Source: Anaerofustis stercorihominis (lineage in GTDB: Bacteria; Bacillota; Clostridia; Eubacteriales; Anaerofustaceae). Taken from it: DNA of 64,000 nucleotides. Under the pieces are notes generated by a model. That model saw nothing but the letters and a program-made list of their open reading frames with translations, made no database searches and had not been told where the DNA came from. Location of the stretch: contig NZ_JANJZK010000013.1 in assembly GCF_024623185.1 (NCBI RefSeq), forward strand, positions 1 to 64,000. Reading direction: 5' to 3'. The translations under genes and the position numbers were made by a program. Shown here piece by piece: positions 28,760 to 36,720 of this stretch. How positions within the stretch are numbered: position 1 is the first letter of the stretch; every line of letters starts with the position of its first letter.

Positions 28760-29383
28760 ATGAGAGAAGCTAAAGATTACTTCAAATTTTTAGTAGAAGA
28801 AATACATTCCGCTACATTTGCTACTGTGGACGATAACGGACTTCCGGAAACCTGTGTAATAGATGTTATGCTTTACGATGATGAAGCAATTTATTTCCTT
28901 ACAGCAAAAGGTAAAGGCTTTTATGACAGGCTTATCAAAAGAAAATTTGTTTCACTGTCCGGAATGAAAGGACATGATACTATGTCTACAAAAGCCATTA
29001 GTGTGAAGGGAAAAGTTGAGTGTATAGACAGCGAAAAGCTTGATGAGATATTTAAGAAGAATACATATATGAATGAAATCTATTCTAGTGAAGAGAGCAA
29101 AATGGCACTATCGGTATTTAAAATTTATCAGGGAGTCGGAGAATATGTAGACCTCTCCGTTAAACCTATGGTAAAGAGGACATTTTCATTTGGAGGAGGA
29201 AATGTCGAGAAAAGAGGTTATGAAATAACCGAGGATTGTATCCTCTGCGGTAAGTGTATCAAGGTATGCTCATTTAATGCAATAAAAGAAGCTGAGGAAA
29301 AATATAAAATAACTGAAGATAATTGCTTGGAGTGCGGGAACTGCTACAATGTATGTCCCGCAGGGGCTGTAATAAAGTATTAA
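28760..29383 (+). CDS. PNPOx-like flavoprotein fused to a 2[4Fe-4S] ferredoxin
   Basis: 207 residues. Residues 1-135 form a pyridoxamine-phosphate-oxidase-like split barrel (FATVDDNGLPETCVIDVM, then YFLTAKGKGFYDRL), which in this group binds FMN. Residues 155-207 are a ferredoxin with Cys160, 163, 166, 170 and Cys189, 192, 195, 199. It begins 4 nt after ribU and shares its riboswitch, so a flavin-dependent electron carrier is made together with flavin uptake. The electron donor and acceptor are unknown. Confidence 0.88.
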   Translation: MREAKDYFKFLVEEIHSATFATVDDNGLPETCVIDVMLYDDEAIYFLTAKGKGFYDRLIKRKFVSLSGMKGHDTMSTKAISVKGKVECIDSEKLDEIFKKNTYMNEIYSSEESKMALSVFKIYQGVGEYVDLSVKPMVKRTFSFGGGNVEKRGYEITEDCILCGKCIKVCSFNAIKEAEEKYKITEDNCLECGNCYNVCPAGAVIKY

Positions 29384-29409
29384 AAAAGACCGCTAAGCGG
29401 TCTTTTTAT
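29383..29409 (+). terminator. Terminator after the ribU operon
   Basis: AAAAAGACCGC (29383-29393), taa, GCGGTCTTTTT (29397-29407). The next 225 nt to the MATE gene are A/T-rich with no feature that I can support. Confidence 0.9.
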
Positions 29410-29635
29410 ATGTATCAAACTGTTAATTAGAGAATTCCATAAATCATAGAAGTATTATTAAGATAAAATATAATTCCATTGTTTAATGGGGTATATTCTA
29501 AATAATCCTATTAATGGTGTAAAATTTCATAGTGTTTTTATATGTATAAAATTTATTTAATTTGATATCATTATAATAGTTTTGTATGTTTAAATTTGAA
29601 TATATATAAAATCAGATATACTATCAAATACATTT

Positions 29636-30982
29636 TTATGTCATTAGTTTTTCATCTATTTCTTTCTTCTTCGATTTATAATATATGAATCCTATTATAT
29701 CCGCTAATATCCAGCCTATAGGCACACTTATCCATATGCCAATAACTCCTATGCTTGGAATTTTAGATAATGTATATGCAAGGACTACTCTCGTTCCCAG
29801 CGATACTACCGTCAGTACTACCGATATAAAAGGCTTTTCCACGGCTCTGAAAAATCCATAGAGTAAAAACAGACACCCTATACCGAAATAAAAAGCTCCC
29901 TCTATCCTTAAATAAGTTATACCATGATTTATAATCTCAGCTTTCGAAGCGTCCACGAATATAAGCATGAATTGTTTTGCGAATATAAAAACGATAAGGG
30001 ATATGATAAAGCAGAATATAATAGTATATTTGACTGCGCTTTTTATCCCTTCTTTTATCCTATACTTTTTCTTCGCACCGTAGTTTTGAGCAATAAAAGT
30101 AGAAAATGCATTGCCGAAATCCTGAACAGGCATATATGCAAAAGAATCTATCTTTACGGCGGCGGCAAAGGCTGCCATTACTATGGTACCGAATGAGTTT
30201 ATAAGTCCCTGAACCAAAAGTATCCCAAAGTTCATTATGGACTGCTGGATACATGTAAGAAAAGAAAACTTGAATATATCTTTTATAATATCTCTATCAA
30301 ATTTTAATTCAGCAATACTAAATCTAAACTCGGGAAATTTAATCAAAGTGTATAAGGCTATTCCTATACCCGATACAAACTGAGATATAACCGTTGCTAT
30401 AGCAGCGCCCTTTACTCCCATGTCAAAAGATAAAACAAATATCAAATCAAGGACTATATTCAAAACCACGGATACTCCAAGATAAATGAGAGGAGAAAAG
30501 GAGTTACCCACAGACCTGAGTACAGATGAATAAAAATTGTATAAAAATGTTGCGGTTATCCCAAAGAATATTATCCATAAATAACTCTTCATCATCGGAT
30601 AAATCGAAGGAGGGATGTTTAAAAAATTCATTATTGGGTCAATGAACACAAAGACCGCTATATTCAAAATTATGGTCACGGAAAGTATGATAACAAAAGA
30701 AATCCCGATGCTTTTCTTTAATTTTTCCTTGTCATTTTCTCCGTACCTGATAGAAAAGACCGCGCCGCTGCCCATACAAAGTCCAAGTAATATGGAAGTT
30801 AAAAATATCATCAAAGTATAAGAAGACCCCACAGCAGCCAGTGCATCGGAGTCTATAAATTTACCTACGATTATCGTATCTGCAATATTATATATTTGCT
30901 GAAGTAGATTTCCTATTATCATAGGGACAGCAAACAACATCATTTTCTTTGTTATATTTCCGTTTGTTAAATCGATTAGCAT
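29636..30982 (-). CDS. MATE-family efflux transporter
   Basis: 448 residues in 12 predicted membrane helices arranged as two homologous halves. It begins LTNGNITKKMMLFAVPMIIGNLLQQIYNIADTI, of which the GNLLQQIYN... part is typical of the DinF/NorM-like branch in Clostridia. The second half repeats this as SFLTCIQQSIMNFGILLVQG. Such pumps export cationic drugs or metabolites in exchange for Na+ or H+; the substrate is unknown. Transcribed from its own minus-strand promoter. Confidence 0.93.
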   Translation of the reverse strand: MLIDLTNGNITKKMMLFAVPMIIGNLLQQIYNIADTIIVGKFIDSDALAAVGSSYTLMIFLTSILLGLCMGSGAVFSIRYGENDKEKLKKSIGISFVIILSVTIILNIAVFVFIDPIMNFLNIPPSIYPMMKSYLWIIFFGITATFLYNFYSSVLRSVGNSFSPLIYLGVSVVLNIVLDLIFVLSFDMGVKGAAIATVISQFVSGIGIALYTLIKFPEFRFSIAELKFDRDIIKDIFKFSFLTCIQQSIMNFGILLVQGLINSFGTIVMAAFAAAVKIDSFAYMPVQDFGNAFSTFIAQNYGAKKKYRIKEGIKSAVKYTIIFCFIISLIVFIFAKQFMLIFVDASKAEIINHGITYLRIEGAFYFGIGCLFLLYGFFRAVEKPFISVVLTVVSLGTRVVLAYTLSKIPSIGVIGIWISVPIGWILADIIGFIYYKSKKKEIDEKLMT

Positions 30983-31010
30983 AGTAGTATCCCTTGAAGT
31001 CTTTTATACT

Positions 31011-31039
31011 ATGATATAAAGTTATTTCATAAATGTCAA
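31011..31039 (-). promoter_or_regulatory. Promoter of the MATE gene with dyad at -35
   Basis: On the minus strand TTGACA (31039-31034), 17-nt spacer, TATCAT (31016-31011). The -35 is part of a dyad, TGTCAAT-5 nt-ATTGACA (31034-31052), a possible operator. Confidence 0.75.
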
Positions 31040-31052
31040 TTTAAGATTGACA

Positions 31053-31078
31053 TTAAAAAAGGCTTTTTAAGCCTTTGA
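31053..31078 (-). terminator. Terminator after the HTH/desulfoferrodoxin-like gene
   Basis: On the minus strand AAAGGCTT-aaa-AAGCCTTT is followed by a T-run. Confidence 0.8.
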
Positions 31079-31079
31079 T

Positions 31080-31664
31080 TTAATACTTCTTCATATATAG
31101 ACCCTCTGCTTTTGAATATGCATAGAATATACCATGCCCCGAGTATCTGAACCTTGCTTCTGCATGACCTTCGGGGTATAGTTTATTTAGATATACTTTG
31201 TCATATGTTACATATGCAATAAATGATATATAGTTTTCTTTGGTCATTGCATGATCCATGTGGACATAAAATTCATTATCGATAAAGTCTACTTTGATAA
31301 GTCCTTTATCCAAAGTATCGCTTACTTTAAGTTCCTTCAGCTGTGAAGAACAGCATGAAGCATTTATTTCCTTTGTGCTTATTATTATATTGTCGCAGTT
31401 ATCGCAGACATAAAACTTGGTGTTTTTCATATTTCCTCCTTTATTATCATTTGTACTTATTTCTCCCGTAAGCAAATAATCTATTTGAGTGTCGAGTACT
31501 TCGGCTAAAGCACTTAAAATGCTTATATCCGGAAGTCCGTTTCCCGTTTCCCATTTTGATATCGTCTTGTCGCTTACACTTAACTTATCTCCGATTTCTT
31601 TTTGTGTCATATCCTTTTTTATTCTTAGAGTTTTTATTAAATTTCCTATTTTTATATTATCCAT
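31080..31664 (-). CDS. XRE-family regulator fused to a degenerate desulfoferrodoxin-like domain
   Basis: 194 residues. The HTH is at 8-62 (LRIKKDMTQKEIGDKLSVSDKTISKWETG). A second part (84-194) follows the desulfoferrodoxin layout. A desulforedoxin-like Cys4 site is intact: Cys87, Cys90, Cys104, Cys105. After it, HMDHAMTKENYISFIAYVTYDKVYLNKL parallels the superoxide-reductase core. One expected iron-ligand His is Asn in ENYI, and the C-terminal Cys-x-x-His is missing (YSKAEGLY). It therefore looks like a metal or redox sensor derived from the enzyme. Operon with the GIY-YIG-like gene upstream. Confidence 0.82.
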   Translation of the reverse strand: MDNIKIGNLIKTLRIKKDMTQKEIGDKLSVSDKTISKWETGNGLPDISILSALAEVLDTQIDYLLTGEISTNDNKGGNMKNTKFYVCDNCDNIIISTKEINASCCSSQLKELKVSDTLDKGLIKVDFIDNEFYVHMDHAMTKENYISFIAYVTYDKVYLNKLYPEGHAEARFRYSGHGIFYAYSKAEGLYMKKY

Positions 31665-31667
31665 TTT

Positions 31668-32030
31668 CTATTTCCTTTTTTTCTTCTTCATTCTCTTTGC
31701 TTCGGGGACTTCTTTAAGGCTGTTTTCCAAAAGCTCATCAAGTTTTTTTAATGTTTTTTCTTTATCTTCTTTGGTTTTTATTTCAAGTCTTTTATAAATT
31801 TTAATTTCGAAGCTATCGGCTTCGTATTTATTCCATAATTCCTGTAAATATTTATTTGGATATGAACCGCTGTTCAGCTTTACTTTGTTACTGTTTATTT
31901 TAGCTTTTATATCATTTGCCGTACCTAAAAATACTTCATTTGTATGTATACACTTATATGATAAAATACCCATTTCGGGAGTCCTGTTTTTATATTCATA
32001 TATCATCTGTTTTCTTTTTTCTCTATACAT
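31668..32030 (-). CDS. GIY-YIG nuclease-like protein
   Basis: 120 residues. MGILSYKCIHTNEVFLGTA matches the strand pair of GIY-YIG domains in the MGVY...IYVGSS subgroup, and GSYPNKYLQELWNKYEADSFE fits the following helices. The canonical catalytic arginine is not obvious, and the first Tyr pair is altered, so activity is uncertain. A basic tail, KRMKKKKRK, ends the protein. The HTH gene starts 3 nt after its stop. An extended -10 (TGGTATAAT on the minus strand) lies just upstream, near 32050. Confidence 0.72.
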   Translation of the reverse strand: MYREKRKQMIYEYKNRTPEMGILSYKCIHTNEVFLGTANDIKAKINSNKVKLNSGSYPNKYLQELWNKYEADSFEIKIYKRLEIKTKEDKEKTLKKLDELLENSLKEVPEAKRMKKKKRK

Positions 32031-32092
32031 TTTATTACCTCGAATGATATTATACCATATATAAATGGTTTATAACTCTACGCATGGTGGAA

Positions 32093-32120
32093 TAAAAAAA
32101 AGAAGCATATTCCTATGCTT
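32093..32120 (-). terminator. Minus-strand terminator in the hairpin-rich spacer
   Basis: On the minus strand AAGCATA-4 nt-TATGCTT is followed by CTTTTTTTT. It implies a minus-strand transcript coming from above 32120, but the only ORF there is a 33-codon one at 32176-32277. Confidence 0.6.
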
Positions 32121-32349
32121 GTTCTTTACTCTGTAAACATATATAAGAACATTGTCAGTATTTTGTTTGATTATTTCAAGGCTTATTCCGTTCTCGTTTC
32201 ATTCTCTGTTCTACTTTTTTATGTTGATTTTGAGCGGGAATTATAATTAAAAGAATAGTTAAAGAAAATAAAGTCATTAGAGTTCAAAGAGTAGGGGAAC
32301 GTTTAAGGGGTAATATTTCTAAAACAAAATTGTACACCTTGCATTGCTG

Positions 32350-32442
32350 ATAGAATGGTTATGGTACCGCATAAAACAAATATTTGGAAGTTATGGCTAT
32401 TTTTTTAAGGGTATGCACACTATGCAGTACCGTTCATTCTAT
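32350..32442. repeat. Imperfect inverted repeat of ~22-bp arms, ~93-bp element
   Basis: ATAGAATG...GGTACCGCATA (32350-32374 or so) faces TATGCAGTACC...CATTCTAT (32421-32442). Seven bp at the outer end and 10 of 11 bp at the inner end pair, with a short interior loop. It may be the remnant of a small mobile element, or a structured RNA. No second copy was noticed in the window. Confidence 0.55.
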
Positions 32443-32467
32443 TAAATATAAAAAAGAGATAAATATT

Positions 32468-32642
32468 ACATTAATCCTTGTTAATGTATAGGTAAAAAAT
32501 ATATGTAACACATATATATTCATTACAAGTGTTAGCTATTGCTAACAACAATAGGATATCATTTTTTATTTTATTTGTCAATATCTTTTTAAATAAAACC
32601 CCAAATAAGTCTTATATATGATTTTAACTGTTTTATAAGACT
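32468..32642. other. Four further hairpins in a non-coding spacer
   Basis: ACATTAA/TTAATGT (32468-32487), ATATATGT/ACATATAT (32499-32517), TGTTAGC/GCTAACA (32530-32547) and AGTCTTATA/TATAAGACT (32608-32642). With the 93-bp element before them they fill most of the 640-nt spacer 32045-32685, which has no convincing gene. Confidence 0.55.
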
Positions 32643-32685
32643 ATTAATATGTTATATTATAATAAAAAGATAGAAGGAATATCAT

Positions 32686-33114
32686 ATGGAGATAAGAAGT
32701 ATAAAAGAAAGTGAGCTGTTGTCCGCTCTTGATTTGGTATGGAAAGTATTTTTAAAATACGAAGCACCTTCTTATTCAAAAGAGGGGATAGAAGAATTTA
32801 AAAGTTTCTTAAGGAATAAAGAAGAAATATCAAGGCTAAAAATATATGGTTATTTTGAGGATAAAGACGTTATAGGTGTAATTGCTATTAGGGAAAATCA
32901 TATATGTTTATTTTTTGTAGATGATAAATACCATAGAAAAGGGATAGGAAGAAAGCTCTTTAATTATGTAAGATGTATCGTTAGTGAGGATATCACGGTA
33001 AACTCTTCGCCGTACGCGGTCAAGGTTTATCATAAGCTTGGTTTTACTGATACCGATAAGGAACAAACGACAAATGGGATTATATATACGCCTATGATTT
33101 ATAAAGGGATATGA
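32686..33114 (+). CDS. GNAT-family N-acetyltransferase
   Basis: 142 residues. The acetyl-CoA pyrophosphate loop is DDKYHRKGIGRKLFNYV (R-x-x-G-x-G form, ~83-99), preceded by the strand CLFFVDDKY and followed by VNSSPYAVKVYHKLGFTDT. The family acetylates small molecules or proteins; the acceptor is unknown. AGAAGGA precedes the ATG. The alpha/beta hydrolase follows about 130 nt later in the same direction. Confidence 0.88.
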   Translation: MEIRSIKESELLSALDLVWKVFLKYEAPSYSKEGIEEFKSFLRNKEEISRLKIYGYFEDKDVIGVIAIRENHICLFFVDDKYHRKGIGRKLFNYVRCIVSEDITVNSSPYAVKVYHKLGFTDTDKEQTTNGIIYTPMIYKGI

Positions 33115-33242
33115 TATAATATTGATATTAAAAAGAGAAAAGGAGAAAAGTGATGGGTATCTGGACTGATTAGTGAGCGAGGCTTTATATTATAATGCCT
33201 TGCGAGTCATTTAATGGAATAAAAATGAATTGGAGGCATGTT

Positions 33243-33992
33243 ATGTCATATTTTAAATATAAAAACAAGAATGTATATTACCGAGAAATAGGAGAGGGAA
33301 AACCGGTGATGTTCCTTCACGGAAATGCGGTATCTTCAAAGATGTTTAAGCCTATTTTATCTCTGTATAAAAATAATTTTAAGGTCATTCTTATAGATTT
33401 TTTAGGCTCAGGTAAATCGGATAGGGTAGAAACGTTCGATACTGATTTATGGATAGATCAGGGGAAGCAAGTTATTAAACTTATAAAGTATCTGGGGTAC
33501 GATAAAGTAAATCTTATAGGAACCAGCGGAGGTGCATGGGCTGCTATAAATGCGGCACTTTATTGTCCCGAGCTGATAAACAAAGTTGTCGCTGACAGCT
33601 TTGACGGAAGGAAACTCGGTGATACATTTAAAGAAGATTTGATAGAAGAGAGAATAAGTACAAAGAAAAGTATTTTTACTAAATACTTTTATAAATGGTG
33701 TCATGGCAAAGACTGGGAAAATCCAGTGGATAAAGATACCGAAGTGCTTATAAAAATGGCTGAGGAAGATGTTCCTTTGTTCTATAGACCTATAAAGGAA
33801 TTGTCTGTTCCGCTTCTTCTTACGGGAAGCATGAAAGATGAGATGATAAAAAAGGATTTTATCACAGAATACGAAGAAATGATCTTTGAAATCGGAGCAG
33901 GGGATATCCATATTTTTGAAAAAGGAAAACATCCTGCCATAATATCCAATGCCAAAGAAGCGTCAAAAATCATAATAGATTTTCTTGAATAG
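33243..33992 (+). CDS. Alpha/beta hydrolase
   Basis: 249 residues. The oxyanion loop is PVMFLHGNAVSSKMF (~19-33), the nucleophile elbow GTSGGAW carries the serine, LLLTGSMKDEM holds a likely acid and GKHPAI near the C-terminus the histidine. It belongs to the broad Abhydrolase_1/6 group; the substrate is unknown. I place the start at ATG 33243, because GGAGG lies 6 nt before it. Upstream, at 33153, a strong AAAGGAG site serves only a six-codon ORF (MGIWTD), perhaps a leader or the stump of a former start. Confidence 0.87.
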   Translation: MSYFKYKNKNVYYREIGEGKPVMFLHGNAVSSKMFKPILSLYKNNFKVILIDFLGSGKSDRVETFDTDLWIDQGKQVIKLIKYLGYDKVNLIGTSGGAWAAINAALYCPELINKVVADSFDGRKLGDTFKEDLIEERISTKKSIFTKYFYKWCHGKDWENPVDKDTEVLIKMAEEDVPLFYRPIKELSVPLLLTGSMKDEMIKKDFITEYEEMIFEIGAGDIHIFEKGKHPAIISNAKEASKIIIDFLE

Positions 33993-34019
33993 AAAAAGAG
34001 TGGGGAACCACTCTTTTTT
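33993..34019. terminator. Bidirectional terminator between convergent genes
   Basis: AAAAAGAGTGG-ggaa-CCACTCTTTTT, usable from both sides. Confidence 0.85.
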
Positions 34020-34021
34020 AT

Positions 34022-34519
34022 TTAGTATGAACCGCTGCAAAATATCCTTTCTATTATAAAGACGAGCATAGTTGTAACAGTATTTGCAAGTATTATCATT
34101 TTAAATAATTTAGCTTTGTTTTTTGTATAACTTTTGAGTATCCCGTATACAATAGGCAGTTCAATTAATATAGTCATAAGTAAATAAATAAAACAGACAT
34201 TATATGTAGGAATACTATCCAGACATTGCTTAAAGGTATAGCCCACTTCAGCACCCAAACCTTGAATGTAAATATATGGTGCTGCAAAAGAAGCTAAGTT
34301 TGCAAAAGCAATGACCGATATCACGACTAGCCATTTCTTTTCATCAAGGGAGTTTATTGTCATAATGACTTCTATAGTTAAAGTCAAAATCATAACCATA
34401 GGCAATAAATCGAAAGGTCTTTTATCCAGCCAGCCCCATGAAGAATTCGCATAAACAGCACCGTTATAAAATAAAATAGATAAAAGCATCAATAGCCCCG
34501 ATAAGCATTTCTCTTTCAT
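34022..34519 (-). CDS. Hypothetical four-helix membrane protein
   Basis: 165 residues with an N-terminal hydrophobic segment and about three further helices (near 40-58, 65-90, 105-130 and 140-162). WGWLDKRPFDLLPM and LDEKKW are the only polar landmarks. I do not recognise a family. AGAGGAAATTA precedes the ATG. It is convergent with the hydrolase and divergent from the small HTH gene. Confidence 0.65.
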   Translation of the reverse strand: MKEKCLSGLLMLLSILFYNGAVYANSSWGWLDKRPFDLLPMVMILTLTIEVIMTINSLDEKKWLVVISVIAFANLASFAAPYIYIQGLGAEVGYTFKQCLDSIPTYNVCFIYLLMTILIELPIVYGILKSYTKNKAKLFKMIILANTVTTMLVFIIERIFCSGSY

Positions 34520-34598
34520 ATTAATTTCCTCTTTTTATATGTAATATATTAAAATTATATCATAATATATGACTTTATAATATTTTTTCTTATTAATA

Positions 34599-34663
34599 TG
34601 TAAAGGAACATTGACAAAAATCATTAAAAGGCATATAATATTGTAAAGGAACCTTGTCAAAAA
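34599..34663 (+). promoter_or_regulatory. Promoter and twin operator of the small HTH gene
   Basis: TTGACA (34611-34616), 17-nt spacer, TATAAT (34634-34639), a full consensus. A 22-bp direct repeat, GTAAAGGAAC followed by a CTTGTC- or ATTGAC-type half and AAAAA, occurs at 34599-34620 over the -35 and again at 34642-34663 just before the ribosome binding site (two mismatches, 43-bp period). This is a likely autoregulatory operator pair. Confidence 0.75.
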
Positions 34664-34676
34664 GGAGATGTTGTAT

Positions 34677-34895
34677 TTGGAAAACAAAGTAGAAGAATTA
34701 AGAAAGAAAATGGGATTGAATCAAGAGAATTTTGCGAAACAGCTAAAAGTGTCCAGGCAGACGATTAGTTCCATAGAAAACGGGAAGTACAATCCTTCTC
34801 TCGAACTGGCTTTTGAAATTGCGGATTTCTTTGATAAAAGGATAGAAGATGTTTTTATACATGAAAGGAAAGATGATGATAATGAAAAAGAATAA
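34677..34895 (+). CDS. Small XRE-family regulator (YozG-type)
   Basis: About 72 residues that are almost only an HTH: NKVEELRKKMGLNQENFAKQ, then VSRQTISSIENGKYNPSLELAFEIADFF and a short acidic tail. The ATG at 34668 abuts the AAAGGAG site directly. TTG 34677, giving ENKVEELRKKMG like relatives, has better spacing, so I use it; TTG 34671 is also possible. The membrane-protein gene overlaps its end, the usual arrangement for YozG-type genes. Confidence 0.85.
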   Translation: MENKVEELRKKMGLNQENFAKQLKVSRQTISSIENGKYNPSLELAFEIADFFDKRIEDVFIHERKDDDNEKE

Positions 34896-35328
34896 TCTTA
34901 TGCTTGGGATATTGTATGCTATTCTCGGAAGTGTATTTTTAATTATTGCCATATCACATAACGATAATAAACTAAGCGGTGTTCTTTGGGGACTTACTGG
35001 AGCTATGGCGGGTATGGGATTTGCTATGATTTATAAATATATATACTGGACTCGTCCGAAGAATAAGGAAAGATACGCTGAAATGCTTGAAAATGAAAGA
35101 ATAGATATGCACGATGAATTAAAGGAAAAACTTAGAGATAAAAGCGGACGTTATGCTTATGTCATAGCTCTTGTCGTAATAGCACTTTCTATGATGGTCT
35201 TTTCTATCCTTTCAAGTCTTGAAATAATAAAAGAGGGTAAACTTATAGTATTATATCTCGGAGGGCTTTTAGTATTTTTGTATGTGGTAGGGATAATTAT
35301 TTATAAAAGGCTTCTTGATAAATATTAA
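34882..35328 (+). CDS. Hypothetical membrane protein coupled to the HTH gene
   Basis: 148 residues with four predicted helices: two at the N-terminus (LMLGILYAILGSVFLI and VLWGLTGAMAGMGFAMI), a charged cytoplasmic loop (~55-90, YWTRPKNKERYAEMLENERI), and two C-terminal helices. Starts 34873, 34876 and 34882 are all possible; I use the last for its spacing to AAAGGAAAG. It overlaps the regulator gene by 14 nt. Proteins paired with YozG-type regulators are often of this build, but no function is known. Confidence 0.72.
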   Translation: MKKNNLMLGILYAILGSVFLIIAISHNDNKLSGVLWGLTGAMAGMGFAMIYKYIYWTRPKNKERYAEMLENERIDMHDELKEKLRDKSGRYAYVIALVVIALSMMVFSILSSLEIIKEGKLIVLYLGGLLVFLYVVGIIIYKRLLDKY

Positions 35329-35364
35329 AAGTCACTATAGTTTACATTGTTTCATTAAAAAATA

Positions 35365-35392
35365 AAAGCTCCTATAAAAGGAGCTCTTTTAT
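35365..35392 (+). terminator. Terminator after the HTH/membrane pair
   Basis: AAAGCTCCT...AGGAGCTCTTTT. The 275 nt that follow, to 35668, are A/T-rich with no gene or site that I can support. Confidence 0.8.
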
Positions 35393-35667
35393 TTCATTTT
35401 ATAATTCTTGAATTTATTTTTTTCTGATATTGAAACAAATCAATGTATATTTCTCTATTATTTTTCTAATGTTATTTACAACTTCTTTGTATCCTCTGAT
35501 TAAGCATTCCTTTTCTTAAAATTTTATATTAAATATATCATTTTATAATAAATAAACATTTATTTAATATTATTGTATTTATCAATTTTTTATTAAAAAC
35601 AAAATCTGAATTTTATATAGTGATTTTCTAGGAAAAGTTGAGATGTCAATTAGGTTTTTTATTTAAA

Positions 35668-35693
35668 TAAAAAAGACACCAAAAGGTGTCTTT
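35668..35693 (-). terminator. Terminator of the GGGtGRT operon
   Basis: AAAGACACC-aaaa-GGTGTCTTT, with a T-run on the minus strand just after the gene. Confidence 0.85.
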
Positions 35694-35706
35694 GATTTTT
35701 TAATGA

Positions 35707-36705
35707 TTATTTATGAGCTTCTTCGATTGCAACAGAAACTGAAACTGTAGCACCAACCATAGGGTTGTTACCCATACCGATAAGTCCCATCATTTCTACG
35801 TGAGCAGGAACTGATGAAGAACCGGCAAATTGAGCATCAGAATGCATTCTTCCCATTGTATCAGTCATACCGTAAGAAGCAGGACCTGCAGCCATGTTGT
35901 CAGGATGAAGTGTTCTTCCTGTACCGCCACCGCTTGCTACCGAGAAGTATTTTTTACCCTCTTGTACGCATTCTTTTTTGTATGTACCTGCAACAGGATG
36001 TTGGAATCTTGTTGGGTTTGTTGAGTTACCTGTGATAGATACGTCAACGCCTTCTTTATGCATGATAGCAACGCCTTCTCTAACATCATCAGCGCCGTAA
36101 CATCTTACTTTAGCTCTAGGACCGTCAGAGTAAGCTGTTTCGTTTACGATGTTTAACTCTCCTGTGTAGTAATCAAATTTTGTTTGTACATATGTGAAGC
36201 CATTGATTCTAGAGATGATTTGAGCAGCGTCTTTACCAAGACCGTTTAAAATTACTCTCAAGTCTTTGTTTCTAACTTTGTTAGCTGAGTTAGCGATACC
36301 GATAGCACCTTCTGCAGCAGCGAATGATTCGTGACCTGCAAGGAAAGCGAAACATTCTGTTTCTTCGGAAAGCAACATACTTGCAAGGTTACCGTGACCT
36401 AAACCAACTTTTCTGTCATCTGCAACCGAACCCGGAATACAAAATGCTTGTAGACCTTCACCTATAACTTTTGCAGCTTCTACAGCAGTAGTAGCTCCTC
36501 TTTTAATAGCAAGTGCAGCACCTACTATGTAAGCCCAACATGCGTTTTCAAAACAAATAGGTTGGATTCCTTTTACTATAGCTGCAACGTCGATACCTTT
36601 ATCATCACAGATTTGTTTTGCTTCTTCAAGTGACTTGATACCGTCTTTATTTAAAGCTTCTTCAATTTGTTTAATTCTTCTTTCGTAACTTTCAAATAAT
36701 GCCAT
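35707..36705 (-). CDS. GGGtGRT protein
   Basis: The 332-residue protein carries the name-giving motif GGGTGRTLHPDN at 259-270, plus FLAGHESFAAAEGAIG (121-136) and ITGNSTNPTRFQHPVAGTY (224-242). The family is uncharacterised, soluble, and in anaerobes usually encoded with a NifU-like Fe-S scaffold, as here (the scaffold gene is 15 nt upstream). Codon use is biased (GTA, GCA, CTT), suggesting high expression. A role in Fe-S or selenium/sulfur handling is inference from the neighbour only. Strong AGGAGG site. Confidence 0.9.
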   Translation of the reverse strand: MALFESYERRIKQIEEALNKDGIKSLEEAKQICDDKGIDVAAIVKGIQPICFENACWAYIVGAALAIKRGATTAVEAAKVIGEGLQAFCIPGSVADDRKVGLGHGNLASMLLSEETECFAFLAGHESFAAAEGAIGIANSANKVRNKDLRVILNGLGKDAAQIISRINGFTYVQTKFDYYTGELNIVNETAYSDGPRAKVRCYGADDVREGVAIMHKEGVDVSITGNSTNPTRFQHPVAGTYKKECVQEGKKYFSVASGGGTGRTLHPDNMAAGPASYGMTDTMGRMHSDAQFAGSSSVPAHVEMMGLIGMGNNPMVGATVSVSVAIEEAHK

Positions 36706-36720
36706 TTTATTTCCTCCCTC

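Noticed and set aside
33153-33173. Six-codon ORF MGIWTD with a strong AAAGGAG site before the alpha/beta hydrolase
   Set aside because: Too short to call a gene; recorded only as a possible leader in the hydrolase entry.
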